Shown here piece after piece: positions 32,901-44,106 of a DNA stretch of 64,000 bases. Under the pieces are notes generated by a model. It worked only from the letters and a program-made list of their open reading frames with translations, searched no databases and had not been told where the DNA came from. The number at the start of each line of letters is the position of its first letter. Position 1 is the first letter of the stretch. The stretch is from Edaphochlamys debaryana (lineage: Eukaryota > Chlorophyta > Chlorophyceae > Chlamydomonadales), in assembly GCA_016858145.1 (NCBI GenBank), contig JAEHOE010000036.1, forward strand, positions 496,001 to 560,000, written 5' to 3'. A program made the translations under genes and the position numbers.

Positions 32901-35481
32901 CGGCAGCGCCCCGCGGCTGGTGTTGAGCAGTTTGGCCGCGATGGTGTCGCCCGTGGGCAGCAGGGAGCCCGCCGAGTCGGGGGGCAGCGGGCTGGCGCGC
33001 ATCTGGTCGAAGTTGACGGTGGCGAGGCACTTGCCTGCGGGGTGGGGTGAGGTCAGAGGGGATGGTGGGGAGGGGGTGGGAGTGTTTGGGGAAGGCGAGG
33101 AGGTGGGCGGGATTGGGGCAAAGGTGGGTTGGCGGTTGGCAGGCGGAGCGGGGGGGCAAGGTGTGACCCGTGTTCCCGGCCCCGGCGCTCACCCTCCGAG
33201 AAGGGCTTGTCGTAGGGGAGGCAGGGGTAGGCGCCGTCGCCAGTCACCGGGTATGAGTAGGCCAGCAGTTGGCTGCGGGCAGTGGGAGCCAACCGGGCAT
33301 CAATATGAGGCCTAAGCAGCAGGGCGCACCCCACAGTGCCCAGCCCCTCCCAGCACCCCAACCCCCAGCACCCCACCCCAGCAACCCCCCCCCCCGCAAA
33401 CACACACACCTGGCCAGGCCCAGTGCTTCCTCGAAGGCCGCTGTCCCCACCAGGGGCACCAGGCGGCTCATGTTGGCGTTGTTGAAGACGTTGGTGTCGA
33501 AGAAGGCGCCCTGGGGGGTGGCGGCCTGGGGGAGGGGAGAGGAGGGAAGGCGTCCTGGGCCCCGCCCGCACCTTGAGCCCCCAGGCGCGGTGCCGTAACA
33601 GCCCTGTGGCAGCTGGCAGGCATCCCCGCCACATGCCCTTCCGTCAACACCCATGACCCCGGCTCCGCACCTGCACCAGTGACGCCATGATCGCCATCAC
33701 CAGGTACGAGCTCTTGCAGCCTTAGGGGGGGAGGGGACACGGAGGGAGGGGCAGCAACACCAGTCGACGCCCCGAGGATAGGACGCCCACACTGCCCCCA
33801 CACCGCTCACTACGCGCGCCATCACCTCCCGTACTCCGAGCGCCTGAGGTGCACCGCCAGACCCGTTCCCCCACCACCCACCACCCACCAGCCCCTCTCC
33901 CACAGCCCCCGCTCACCGCCCCCGTCCTTGCCAACGTCTAGGCACAGCGCCCAGTACTCCTGCCCCTCGTGCCGGGTGCCGTTGGCGCCACGTGCCCACT
34001 CCAGCAGGTCGGCCCACGTGGCAGGCACGAGGTAGCCCCGCGCCGCGAACACGTCAGCCCGGTAGTACAGCAGCAGCTGGGGCCGGGCCAGCTCGGCCGG
34101 GCCCAGCAGCATGTTGGGGGGCCGGGATGAGGGGTTGAGCTCCTGCGGTCGGGTTAGGAAAGGGGTGTGGGCGAGGGTGTTTGTTGCTGAGCGGAATTGC
34201 GCCGACGCACGGGAATCCTTGCATGTGGGCGAGGGTTGTAGCGGGTGCTTCGGAGCTGCTGCACCTGGGGCCCGCATCGGGGTTCTTGCCTCGCCCGCCG
34301 CGCAATGCTCGGTTCTGCACAATCGCTGTGCCACCCTGCATCGGCCCTTGTACCTTCTATCCCCTGCCCTACCCCCCGCCCTGCCCTCTGCCCTCGCCCC
34401 TGCCCCCAGGCCCCACCTTGGGCAGCCCCTGCACATCGTCCAGGCTCTGCCCCCCCGCCACGACCACGCCCCCGCTGGCGTCAAAGGTGATGCCACTGCT
34501 GGAGCAGCTGGCGCCCTGACAGGGGCCCGTGCTCGAGTCCGCGAGCCACATGTCCCCGGCGCCTGCATTGCGGAGGGCGGGGCGGGGGCAGCGGGTAGTA
34601 GGAAGGCCGGTTAAGATGCTGGGCGGCTGTCGTGGGGTGGAGAGGGGCAGTCCGTCTGCATATCGGCGGGCCGTTGGCGCGCTCCGCCGGCCCCCACCCC
34701 CACGCAGTGAAGGAAAACGGCCCTTCCTTTACCCACCCGAGTAGTTGTTGCTTGAGCGGTAGAGGCTGGGCCCCGTAACGCTGCTGCTGGGACCGCTGGG
34801 GACCAGGTGCACATCGGTTGAGGCGGGCGCCGCCGCCGCTACCTCAGAATACGCCAGTGAAGAGTACAGCACATCAAGCTGAACCGACACCGGAACCTGG
34901 CCAAGGGCAGGGCATTCAAGAGCAGTGCTGCAGTGAGGAGGAGGTGAGCTGGATGGCGGTTGTGAAGGGGAGGTCCGGAGGGCGGGGTAGGGAGGTGGGA
35001 GCACAGGTAACTACGGTGTGCCGGGTCCCGAGAGGGTTGGGTAAGGCCGAAGCCCTCGGTTCGGTTTCAGCGTCGCCAGGATGCACAGGGCCTATGTCTT
35101 CAAGTCCTGAGGCTTCTCAGTGCCTGGTTTTGCGAGGAGGGCTGGTGCGAACCGCGGCACGAAAGAGCGCAGCCCCATCCTGATATGCCCCGACCTCGTG
35201 TTTTACCTCCGTTTCGCATACGTGCGATGCTGCCCACGCCTGCAGCTCTTTCTCTGCGTCGGCGTTCAAGTTGTATCTGCGAAAGGGCAGAATGGGAGCT
35301 GTAGGGATGGGCCACCACACGGCGGGGGCTGCAGGAGGTACCTTGTGACCAGGCCATGGACGTCGAAACCGTGAGAGTCTCCTTGGAGCAGCGTGCGCCC
35401 TACGCGGTCGCGCCCGGCACTTCCATGCGCCGTCGCGCTCTGCAGCGCGAGCGACGCCAGAGCCAGCAGCAAAAGCTGCAT
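23964..35481 (-). CDS. Receptor-type class III nucleotidyl cyclase with solute-binding-like ectodomain and tandem C1/C2 domains
   Basis: Makes cAMP or cGMP. There are 28 exons and 1968 residues: 35481-35342, 35276-35207, 34896-34737, 34562-34417, 34142-33917, 33720-33671, 33525-33410, 33272-33193, 33034-32781, 32591-32490, 32258-32171, 31847-31495, 31109-30970, 30777-30527, 30260-30215, 30023-29980, 29818-29733, 29619-29543, 29383-27986, 27742-27541, 27331-27149, 26917-26822, 26669-26535, 26180-25902, 25726-25660, 25515-25334, 25123-24260 and 24035-23964. Signal peptide 1-18. The ectodomain (about 50-640) resembles extracellular solute-binding proteins (LYYRADVFAARGYLVPATWA). Helix 666-690 crosses the membrane. 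C1 has TTLILTDIQNST (metal Asp 720) and SATEGDAFILAFH (Asp 764), an insert of about 450 residues, then RVRMGLHTG. C2 has VGLDVGFVSDSINATTGRM and RPMNRAARIAS (Asn 1601, Arg 1605). All introns are GT-AG. The last exon (23 residues) is the least certain. Confidence 0.88.
32016..32056. repeat. CCGGAC hexanucleotide repeat in a cyclase intron
   Basis: About six copies of a six-base CCGGAC unit lie inside the intron between cyclase exons 32258-32171 and 31847-31495. Some open frames across it look repetitive (RTRTRT or Gly/Pro-rich) but it is intronic. Confidence 0.8.
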
Positions 35482-35846
35482 CCGTTTTATAGGAAAACAA
35501 TGGTGCGTCCACGGGTCACTGCATTCTTCTTGAGGTGTGAGGCCCGACTTTGGGTTAGCCTCGCCTCCTGGCTCTAGTCATATCGTCCAATCGCTAAGTG
35601 TTTTTCTGTGTCGCAAAATGCGAGCAGGTAGGCGTTGCAACCGCGACTCCTGGTGGGCACCTCGATGCAGTCGCCGTGCGGGCACCTCGATTCCGCTGCG
35701 CCCGGCACTCCAAGCCTCGCTTATGTGCTCATAGCTTGCATCTGTCGCGACCCACACCATAACTCGCTGTACCCTGCAACTTTTGTGCCCGGGGCTCGAA
35801 TCCCGAGACAACCCTTCCCCGCAAAGCGGCCACCGTGGCTTCTGCA
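35482..35846. promoter_or_regulatory. Divergent promoter region between cyclase and BAP31-like genes
   Basis: The cyclase ATG (35481, minus) and the BAP31-like ATG (35847, plus) are only 365 bp apart and face away from each other, so both promoters and 5' UTRs must share this stretch or begin in it. I see no well-placed TATA box; the TATAAAA-like word on the minus strand is only about ten bases from the cyclase ATG and is probably not functional. Confidence 0.55.
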
Positions 35847-37543
35847 ATGTCACAATGGAAGCTCGTCGTTCAAGTGATGCTCCCCCCGCCACTGATACTG
35901 ACGATTCTGCTTCTGCTTCCGAGTCCTGGGTGAGCTCAGCCTCCTCGGCGCTGCTTCCTCGGGGCTGCGTTACCGGAGCTCGCAATGGTGGATGGCATAG
36001 GCGAGGCTGGAACGTAGACAAGGGAGGGGCGAGGGAGATCCTGGCATCCCGCGCGGACGTCACCGCTCGCGCACGCAGCAGCGTGTTGCCAGCACCGCAA
36101 CAGCAGCGGACCAAATGACCCTGCACACGGCGCCCGCGGAGGGGGGGTCCTGGGGCCCCAGAACAGGTGTGGGCCCAGCCCGCAAGGCCCTTGGCTGACC
36201 CCCGGGTCAGCCGGGTCAGGCCCCAACACGGCGGCAAAGGCGCTTGCTTTGGTCGCCCTGACCAGCCAACCACGGACTTGCCCTCGGCCCGTGCACGAGC
36301 CAACCCTCCTGCCACATCCTCGCAGGGTCGTTAAGAAGGGGCTGCTCACGTTCACGAGATCGTTCCTATTCTTCCAGCTTTTCGGGGGGGTGCGCCTCGT
36401 GCATGTGGCCATCCTGGTGACGGGCGCGGCCTTCGCGGGTGGGTGCGGGCTGCGGGGTGGTACGGTGGGGGCTGGGCTGGGCCTGGTGTTTGATGCTTGC
36501 CGGCTTGGGGTGGAGCAGGGCGGGGAGGCGCGGCTGTGCGGGAGGCTGGGCCCACGGCAGAGCTGCTGCATCCAATCATATGAGCCCAGCGGACCAAACG
36601 CGGCCGTATGGATGCTCACGGCGTGGGGCCTCGGTGGGCGGTCTGACACGGTCCGTCCCGCTTCATATGCACGCGCCTTGACTCCCCCTCCACCCTCTGC
36701 CCCACCCCGCCCCACCCCACCCCCCAGCCAGCAGCATGCACACCTATCACCTGACCCAGGCCCCCATGCCCGACACCCTCACGCCCAACCAGCGCACCGC
36801 GGTGCTGGCGCGGAGGTGGCGGGAGGTGGGGCGGGGCAGGCGGGGGCGGGGCGGTAGCTGCCTGCGGGCAAGGGGGCGTGATGGGCACACGTCCAAGGCG
36901 ACGGCAGGGGTCGAGCGCCTGTGGTCGGGGGCCCAGTCCTGGCTTCGGTAGCAGTGCCAGCTTGGGTGCTGGGGGTCCTTGGGCTAGGCTGAGAGCCGCA
37001 TCAAGCATCAACTCACCTACCTAGTACCTGGGCGCTGACCCACCCCCTGCCCCCTGCAGGAGCGGAACTTCTGGATCGCGACCCTCACGTTCCTGCTGTG
37101 GGGGTGAGCGGGGGCCGCGGGGGGGAGGCGGGGGCGTGGTGACAGGACCGCAGAAGGGGCCACCCCGGGCAAGCGGCCACTGCGTCCTGCCCCCAAGCCT
37201 GGCCTGGCCAGCTGGCACGCGCTGGGCCCTGGCCCAGGCCCGTCCTCCTTCCCTCACCTTTCCTCCTCCTCTTACGCCCCGCCCTCCCTCCTCTCCCCCT
37301 CCTCCTACCCCCAGGCTGCTGTACCGCTTCTACGCGCTCATGCTGGAGCACGTGGAGCTCAAGGACCGGGTGCGGAAGCTGCAGGCAGCTGCGGGGCTGG
37401 CGGCCACGGCGGCCACAGGGGGCAGCGGCGCAGCGGCGGCAGCCACGGGCAAGGCAGGGGCGGTGGCGCCGCCGCCCGCGGGCAAGGGGGCCGTGGAGCC
37501 GTCCGCGCCGCCGCTCGAGGCGGAGCCCAAGAAGGCCAGGTAG
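35847..37543 (+). CDS. BAP31-like ER membrane protein with C-terminal KKxx signal
   Basis: Exons 35847-35929, 36326-36438, 36728-36825, 37060-37103 and 37315-37543 keep frame and give 188 residues. The N-terminus (WKLVVQVMLPPPLILTILLL, then LPSP) and two later hydrophobic segments (FLFFQLFGGVRLVHVAILVT and FWIATLTFLLWGLLYRFYAL) match the three-helix layout of BAP31/BAP29 proteins, which escort membrane proteins out of the ER. Between helices 2 and 3 lies a short basic loop ending RRWREERNF. The usual long coiled-coil tail is replaced by an Ala/Gly/Pro-rich stretch. The last four residues, K-K-A-R, fit the dilysine ER-retrieval motif. The ATG was chosen because it starts the first hydrophobic segment and stays in phase across all four GT-AG introns. 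Family assignment rests on topology more than sequence. Confidence 0.72.
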
Positions 37544-38657
37544 GGCGCCGGCAGGGCGCTGACGTGGTGACGGTGGGGTGCGGTGGGGTGGGGATTGGGG
37601 TGTTGGAAGAGGAGGCGGGAGCAAGAGAGGGCGTTGCGGTCGGCCGGGCCGCGAGATGGCCCCGGGTTGTGTGTTGAGCGGTTGCTGGATGGCTGGCGTG
37701 CAGAGGTGGAGAGATGCATGGCCAGATGAGGTGTGCCAGCGGACGGAGGCGGCGAGCTGCCATGCCCGATGCCCCTTGCGGGCTGAGGGCCCGCTGCAGG
37801 GCCGCGCCGTAGCTGTGTGCTGTAACGCTTTACGGAGTTGCCACACGCGGACGCTTAAGCACGGTTCTCAGGACTAGCGCAGAGGGGAATGCATAGCCAG
37901 GCACAGCGGTGGCGAACAATGCTCCAGCTCTACCCAACCCCTTCTACATGTGGTCGTGACCACATCACGTCGGACAGCCCTGGCTGCTCGGCCGCCCGGT
38001 CCGCCTTTACTTCCCTGCACCCAGAGTAGCTCAAGCTCTCAATGCGCGTGGCTTCCAGCACTTTGCACTCGCACGTCAGCCCTCCTCTACTTCCCCTCCC
38101 CCAGCTATCCCACAGCTCCGTACGGCGCACGTGCCATCGACGATCAGACCACCTTGACGCCCTGCCTAACACTGGGTGAGCGCTCTTGTATAGCTTAGCC
38201 CTGCCCTAGCCGTGCCATCCGTATACTCCCCAACGGTCCCTGATCTCTCCTGAAGTTGTCTGCGCAGACCAAGTCCTGAGCTCCTGAATGCCAACCGCGC
38301 TAACCTGCTTCCTCCCTGTCATGCTGTCCAAGCGGCCAGCCGGACCCTCCAACCGTCACTGACCCTGCAACCGTCACTGCTCCTGTAACCTCAAGCCAAG
38401 AACGCTACCACAGAAGCAACGAGTGCTCCACTCCTGCTACATAACTCCCAAACACCCGGTCTCTAATCCCAGGCCGCCAGCCCTGCAGCCCCCGGGGCAC
38501 CTCCTCCTCGCCACAAAGACACCTCGCAAGACCGGCCAGCCCACCACAGGACGGACGCAAGCCCTGCCCCCTGCCCCCCGGCATACACCCCTCGCTGGCC
38601 CGCTGCGGCCACCGATGTGTGTTGTGGGGCCCGTCGGGGTGCGCCCGTACGCCTCCG
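37544..38657. other. Convergent 3' flanks of BAP31-like and RNF14-like genes
   Basis: No coding exon is seen here. A TGTAA for the plus-strand gene is at 37821. A short imperfect tandem repeat with the word AACCGTCACTG lies near 38350-38385. I found no TGTAA on the minus strand for the RBR ligase. Confidence 0.6.
37821..37825 (+). terminator. Candidate TGTAA poly(A) signal of the BAP31-like gene
   Basis: TGTAA on the coding strand about 278 nt after the stop codon, a normal distance for green-algal genes. Confidence 0.6.
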
Positions 38658-41600
38658 TCAGTCCGGAGAGTGCTGGCGGCACTTGCCCGCGCCCGCGCCG
38701 AAGTGCTCCCCCGGCTTGTTGCGCAGCCAGGCGCGGCAGAGGTAGCAGAAGTGGGAGTTGCAGGACCAGCAGCTGCGGGGGGGGGGGGGCGGGGGTGGAG
38801 TGGGGAGGGGGTGTGAGGGGGCGTGGGGGGAGCGGGTGTGCGGGGGCCGCTACATACCCCGGATGAATGGACCTTCCACACACACCATCACCCCGACGGG
38901 GCCTCACCGCATGGCGTTGTTGTTGCCCACCTTGACGTTGGGCTGCGGTGCGGGGAGGGAGGAGGGGGGAGCGTGGGGTGGAGGTGAGTCCAGGGCATGG
39001 GAGGCTATGCCGGGAGTCGGGGCCTGGGAGGAGGCGGGGCCTACACAAGTGGCCGCGGACATCTCCGTGACGCTCCACCCTTCGACCCTTGTCGCCCACG
39101 CTGCCCTTCGCCCGCATACGTAAACCCCCACCAACAGAGCCATTCCCGCATCCTACCCCCCAAACCCCGCCCCAGCCCCACCTGGCCGCACACGGTGCAG
39201 TGGCGGATGCGCACCTCCTGCCCCGCGGGCACCCCCTGCATCCAGGCGGCCAGCGCGGGGGGCTGCCGCGGCTCGGGACGCGCTGCGGGGCCGGGGGACA
39301 CGCGGGCAGGGAGGAGGGTTGGCGGAAGCGGAGCCCATGTCGCGCATTGCTGCTATCGCAGTGTGTCAGTGCGGGAGAGTGCGGGGGAATGCGAGAGAGA
39401 GCGTAGACTACGCACAAACACACCAGCTGCCCTTTCCCCCCCGCCCTTTCCTCCGCTCACCCGGGCCCCCCCAGCGCGCGTTCCATCTGTCGATCTCCTC
39501 CTGGTCGAACAGCACGCAGCCGCCCTGGCCCGGCTCCTGGGAGAAGTGGTCGTAGCCGTGGATGGACTGGGGGTGGGAGGGGGGATGGGGCTGATGGTGT
39601 AAGGAGGTTGGAGGCTCGTGGGGTTCGGTGCTCGTGGAGTGGGGGTGGAGTGGATACTGCGCTTGAACAGGTGGCCAGGTGGGCCCGTTTGAGACCGCCA
39701 AGCAAACCCGCCGCCTGGCAGTTGCGAAGTCCGAAGAAGCCTTCCCGCGAAACACCACCGGGAAGGGCTACGGGGAGCCGGGCAAGTGCACCCAGTTCAA
39801 ACAAATTGGGCCGCCGACCCAGACCCTACGCGGCCAGCCAAGTTAATGGGCCATCAGTCGCTTCCCAAAGGAGCAAGCGCCGGAAGCCGCCCGCGACAGC
39901 CTAGTGCTGCATAGCCATGAGGCGACTGCCTTCGCATCCGCCCGCTGCATCCCTCCTACGGTTGCGCGCAACAGCCCGGGTGGGGTGGGATGGGGTGAAT
40001 CGACCAGCAGCGGGCAGGCGCACGCGCAGACGGAACGAGGCGCAGGCACAAGCGGGGAGGGCTCGAGGCGATTTACACGCCCTCTCCTACGGATCGTGGG
40101 CCCCGCCACCGCTCACCATGCCGCACTTCCAGCAGAAGAAGGTGCCGCAGTAGGCGCACGTCATCTTGTTGCAGCCCTCGGACTTCTCCACCGCCATGTG
40201 GCACCTGGGGGCCGGGGTGGTCGGGGGGTGGAGGGGGCCGCGGGGACCACGAGTGCGAGAGGTTACGAGGGCTGGGGGTGCCGGTGGAGGGGCAGGAGGA
40301 CGCCCGGACTTGGGCGGGGCAGCAAGCAGGGGTGCAATCGAGGGAAGCACGGGAAGAAAGGGGGGTCGAGGTGTGGCGGGCTGCAGCTACGGGTGCTCCC
40401 CCAAGAAAGCCCCCACACCCCCGCCACTCACATTGGGCACTGTCGCGTCGTGCTCTGCGCAGCTCATGCGGGTGCACGGGAGGGCGGTGCGTAGCAGTCA
40501 GCAGTCAGCAGCCACCTTTATACCAACCCAAACGACTCCTGACCCTAGCCACCCGCATCATGGCCAGGCTCTTGACAGGACCGCGCCCCGCCCCCTCCCG
40601 CTCCATCTCTCCCCTCTCCCTCATTCCCCTCCCCAGCCTCCCTTCCCCTCCTCCTCCTCCCCCCCCCTCCCCACCCGCATCATGGCCAGGCTCTTGAGCT
40701 GGTTCCGCTTGTCCAGCTCCTTGCGCGCCAGCTCCGTGAGGGACACGCGGTGCCGCCCGGCGCCGCCGCCCTCGCCGCCCTCCTCGTCCCCCTCACCCTC
40801 GCCGCCCTCGCCCGCCTCCGCCCCCGCCACCCGCCGCCGCCGCGCCTCCAGCAGCGTCAGCCGGGCCTCGGGGTCCAGGCAGGCGCTGGGGGGGGGGGGG
40901 GAGGTGAGGGGGGAGGGTGGGTGTGCGTGGGGTGTGGATGGGAGGGCATGGGTACCGGTAAGAGCGTGGGAGGGCAGAGAGAATGCGCTGAGGGGCCGGA
41001 AGCATGGTTTGCTACAGGCGTACCAGCGCCTTCACAGCAGTGGCGGCTTTCCCCATGTGAGCCCCCTCCCTCCCCCCCCCAAACACACACCCTGCGCGCA
41101 CCTGCCCGGGTGCCAGGACTCCTCGCAGAGGGAGCAGAAGGAGAAGAAGCACGAGGGGCAGAGCACCGAGTGGTCGGGGTCTTCCAGGCAGGGCTGCCTG
41201 GGGGGGGTGGGAGGTGGGGGAGAAATGGGGCGCGGGAAGGGCAACCACCGAGTTGAGGGGAGAGCTTGGAGGCGTGCAAGGAAGGCGGGGTGAGGCGATG
41301 GCATGGGCCCTTGTGGGCAGGGGCCGAGTTTAGCCGCCCCGGTAAGGTGCGCTGGGGCCTTGCGATTCCCGCCTGCCGCCTCTCCTAGCACGAGCCCCCT
41401 TCCGCGCCTCCCCCCTCTGCCCCGTCCCCCCTCTGCAACTTCCCTCCCCCCCCCACCTGCAGCGGGGGCAGTAGACAAGGTCCTCCATGGTGTCCAGCGT
41501 GCGCTGCAAAGTCAGCTGCTCCCAGCGCTCGAACTCGCCCTGAGGCCCACAGGGAGCGGGGTGGGGGACGCCGTGCCAGCGCGACCTCGGTTAGCCACAG

Positions 41601-43851
41601 ACACTGGCCACCGCCGCTGCCCCCAGGTGGTGGTGAAGGGCTGAGTTCCTCTGCCTTTTCCCGGTTTCCTTCCTCCGTCTCCCCCTCCCTACCCCCTCCC
41701 CTCCCCACCGGCTCCAGCATCTCCCTCAGCAGTGCGGGCGGCAGCTGGCGGCGGCAGGCGGGCGCGGGGCAGCGCATGTTCCCCACCGCCCCCTCCCGCA
41801 GCTGCGTGCGCAGGTGTGTGGCCAGGCAGCCCCCGCAGAAGGCGTCGCCGCACTCGGGCAGCCGCACGCAGCGGGCGCCCAGGTGCTCGTCCAGGCAGAT
41901 GGAGCAGCTGGGAGTGGGGCGTGAGCGGCGGGGGGGGGGCGGGGAGGAGGGGCGAGTGGGGTCAATTGCAAGGGGCTGGACGGCGGAACGCAGGCTGGTG
42001 AGCGGCCCTCAGAACCAAGGACTGAGCTCGGAAGAGCCGGCATGGGGAAGGCCGGCTGCACCAGGGGGCCAGGTCACATTGTCGTCGGACCCCGAGCTCG
42101 CGCCCCACCTGACGTTGGAGCTGTCAAACACCTGCCGCTCCCGCAGGGCCGAGTACCGAGCCATGGCCAGAGCCACCGCCTGCAGCTCCCCCGCCGCCGC
42201 CAGGGCCACCGCCGCCGCCGCCGCCGCGCCGCCGGCCCCGCCGCCGCCGCCGTAGCCTGCGCCGCCTTTCTGCGCTGCCGCCGCCGCCACCACCTGTGCG
42301 TCCGCCTCCGCCGCCGCCAGGGCCGCCGCCAGCTCTGCCCTGCTCAGGCGCGTCCCGGCCTCGGCCCCCGCCTCCTCCGCCCCCGCTTCGTCGTCCTCGG
42401 CCCCGCCTCCGCTCGGGGGCTTCAGCAGCAGCTCCCGGGTTAGCCCCAGCGCCTGCAGGGGGTCGGGCAGGGTGGGTAGCTCGTCAGCAGGGCCTGCCTG
42501 GGCCTGTAGCGGCCAAGCGGCACAACTCGCAACACGGATCGCTCAACTGATGTAGCCAGCACAGGTCCAAATGCGTTTCAGCGGGCTTAGCTACGACCAC
42601 CGCACCCAGGCCCAGCCGGGCCCACCTGCAGCGCGTCCATGCGCAGCCACTCGAGCCAGGTCCAGGCGACGGGCCCGCCCGGGCCCTGCTCGTCCCACAG
42701 CTGCAGGAGTGCCGTACGCAGCGCCGCCGCCTGGCCCGGCCGCAGCCAGGGCGCCCGCAGCGCCACGCGCGGCGGCTCGGCGGCCGGGTAGGAGGGGGGG
42801 AACGCGAGCGTTACGCTGATGGGGGAGAGGTGGTGCAGTGGAGCGCCGAAGGGGATGCGCGTGGGGGGCTGCGGCGGGGGTGGGGGCTCAGAGGGGATGA
42901 CGGTAACTGGCGGCGGAGGGGGAGGCGTGGGCGCAGGGGCGGGAGCGGGGGCTGCATCCACTACGATGGGTGGTGTGGGCGGCGAGTGGGGCCCGGCCCG
43001 GCCACCGCGGCCCCCCTCGCGGCCGCTGCTCCTGCCGCCACGGCCCCCGCCGCGGCCCCGGCCGCCAGCCCGGCCATCCGCCTCCTTTGCGCCCGCGGGC
43101 GACTGCGCGCCGCCCTGCTTCCCCTGCACCCTGGGGCCCGCCTGGGCCCGCGCCTGGGCCTGACCCTGGCCCGGGCCCGAGCCGGGCCCCGCGGCCGGCG
43201 GCTCGTTTGCGGACGGCGCCAGGGGCTTGGGCGACGGCGAGGGCGAGGGCGGGGGCGGGGGCTGCATGGGAGGCATCTCCACCACCAGCTGCAGCCCCCC
43301 CGGGGGCACCTCGCAGGACACCAGCGCCTCAGCCACGAACCAGCCGGGGCCCGGGCCCGGGCCGGGCCCAGAGGGGCCCAAGCTGGAGGGCCCAGCGCCC
43401 GTGAGCTCGGGGGGAGGGCCTAGCGCCAGGAGCTCCTCCGCATCCAGCGGACCGGCCCAGGCGCCGCTGGCGCCGCCGCCGCCGCCGTCGCTGCTGCCGC
43501 CGGGGCTGCCGCTGCGGCCGCCGCTGCCGCCGGCGCCGTTGCTGGAGCCGGGACCGGAGCCGGACCCCGAGCCGGGGTGCACGCCGGGGGCCGACAGAAT
43601 GCTGCGGGGTGGGTGGGAGAGGGCGTGCTGTCACAGGGAGTGCTGATCGTGCATCCGAGGAAGAACCCCTCTGGGGCGAACCTGTCCAGCGGATCCGACC
43701 TGCCGTACCTGAATCCGGATTCATACACGGACTGAAGCGCCAGCAGCTCCTCCACCTGAGCCTGCCACGCCTCCGCGTCAGCGCCGGCGTGGCCGGACCA
43801 ACCGCCAACCGCCACCACGTCAGCCCCGCCGCCTCCGCCAGACGGCGCCAT
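38658..43851 (-). CDS. RNF14-type RWD/RBR E3 ubiquitin ligase
   Basis: Transfers ubiquitin to substrates through a RING1-IBR-RING2 unit. Thirteen exons give 839 residues: 43851-43709, 43601-42626, 42452-42109, 41907-41709, 41539-41457, 41197-41102, 40885-40675, 40454-40432, 40204-40117, 39566-39461, 39282-39182, 38942-38908 and 38772-38658. An N-terminal RWD domain begins [15 protein letters not shown] and carries the YPxxxP-like [15 protein letters not shown]1 is [13 protein letters not shown] through MRCPAPAC. The IBR holds VYCPRCRQPCLED and [16 protein letters not shown]2 is [19 protein letters not shown], where the Cys of GCNK is the expected catalytic one. A C-terminal zinc module ([31 protein letters not shown]) matches plant RNF14-like ligases. 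Large Gly/Pro and RGG-rich inserts split the RWD, making it longer than the human protein. The start ATG sits in a good Kozak-like context. Confidence 0.9.
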
Positions 43852-44106
43852 GGCTGCCGGCGCGCCTGCGGACCCCCCTGGGTGCCGCTGCGGAGCCGCT
43901 GCTAGAGCGGGGGAGCGCGGCCGCACCCCTCCCAACCAGCCCCCACGCAGGGAACGGAGGAGCCCTCCAGGACGCTAGGAAGGCCCAGAGCGCCGGTGCC
44001 TGCCTTAATCGTAGCTGCCTACCCACGTCCCGAAAAGACTGAAGATGCAGCTGCTGATAGCAGTTGTAGCTAGCTACGTGGTAGCGCTAGTTGCTGAGTG
44101 TGTGTG

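Noticed and set aside
35775..35815. Possible tRNA T-arm (TCGAATCC-like word)
   Set aside because: The surrounding sequence does not form a cloverleaf and the stretch is the 5' flank of the BAP31-like gene.
42587..43423. Plus-strand Arg/Pro/Gly-rich frames opposite the RBR ligase
   Set aside because: They are complements of the Pro/Gly-rich exon of the ligase and have no domain signature.
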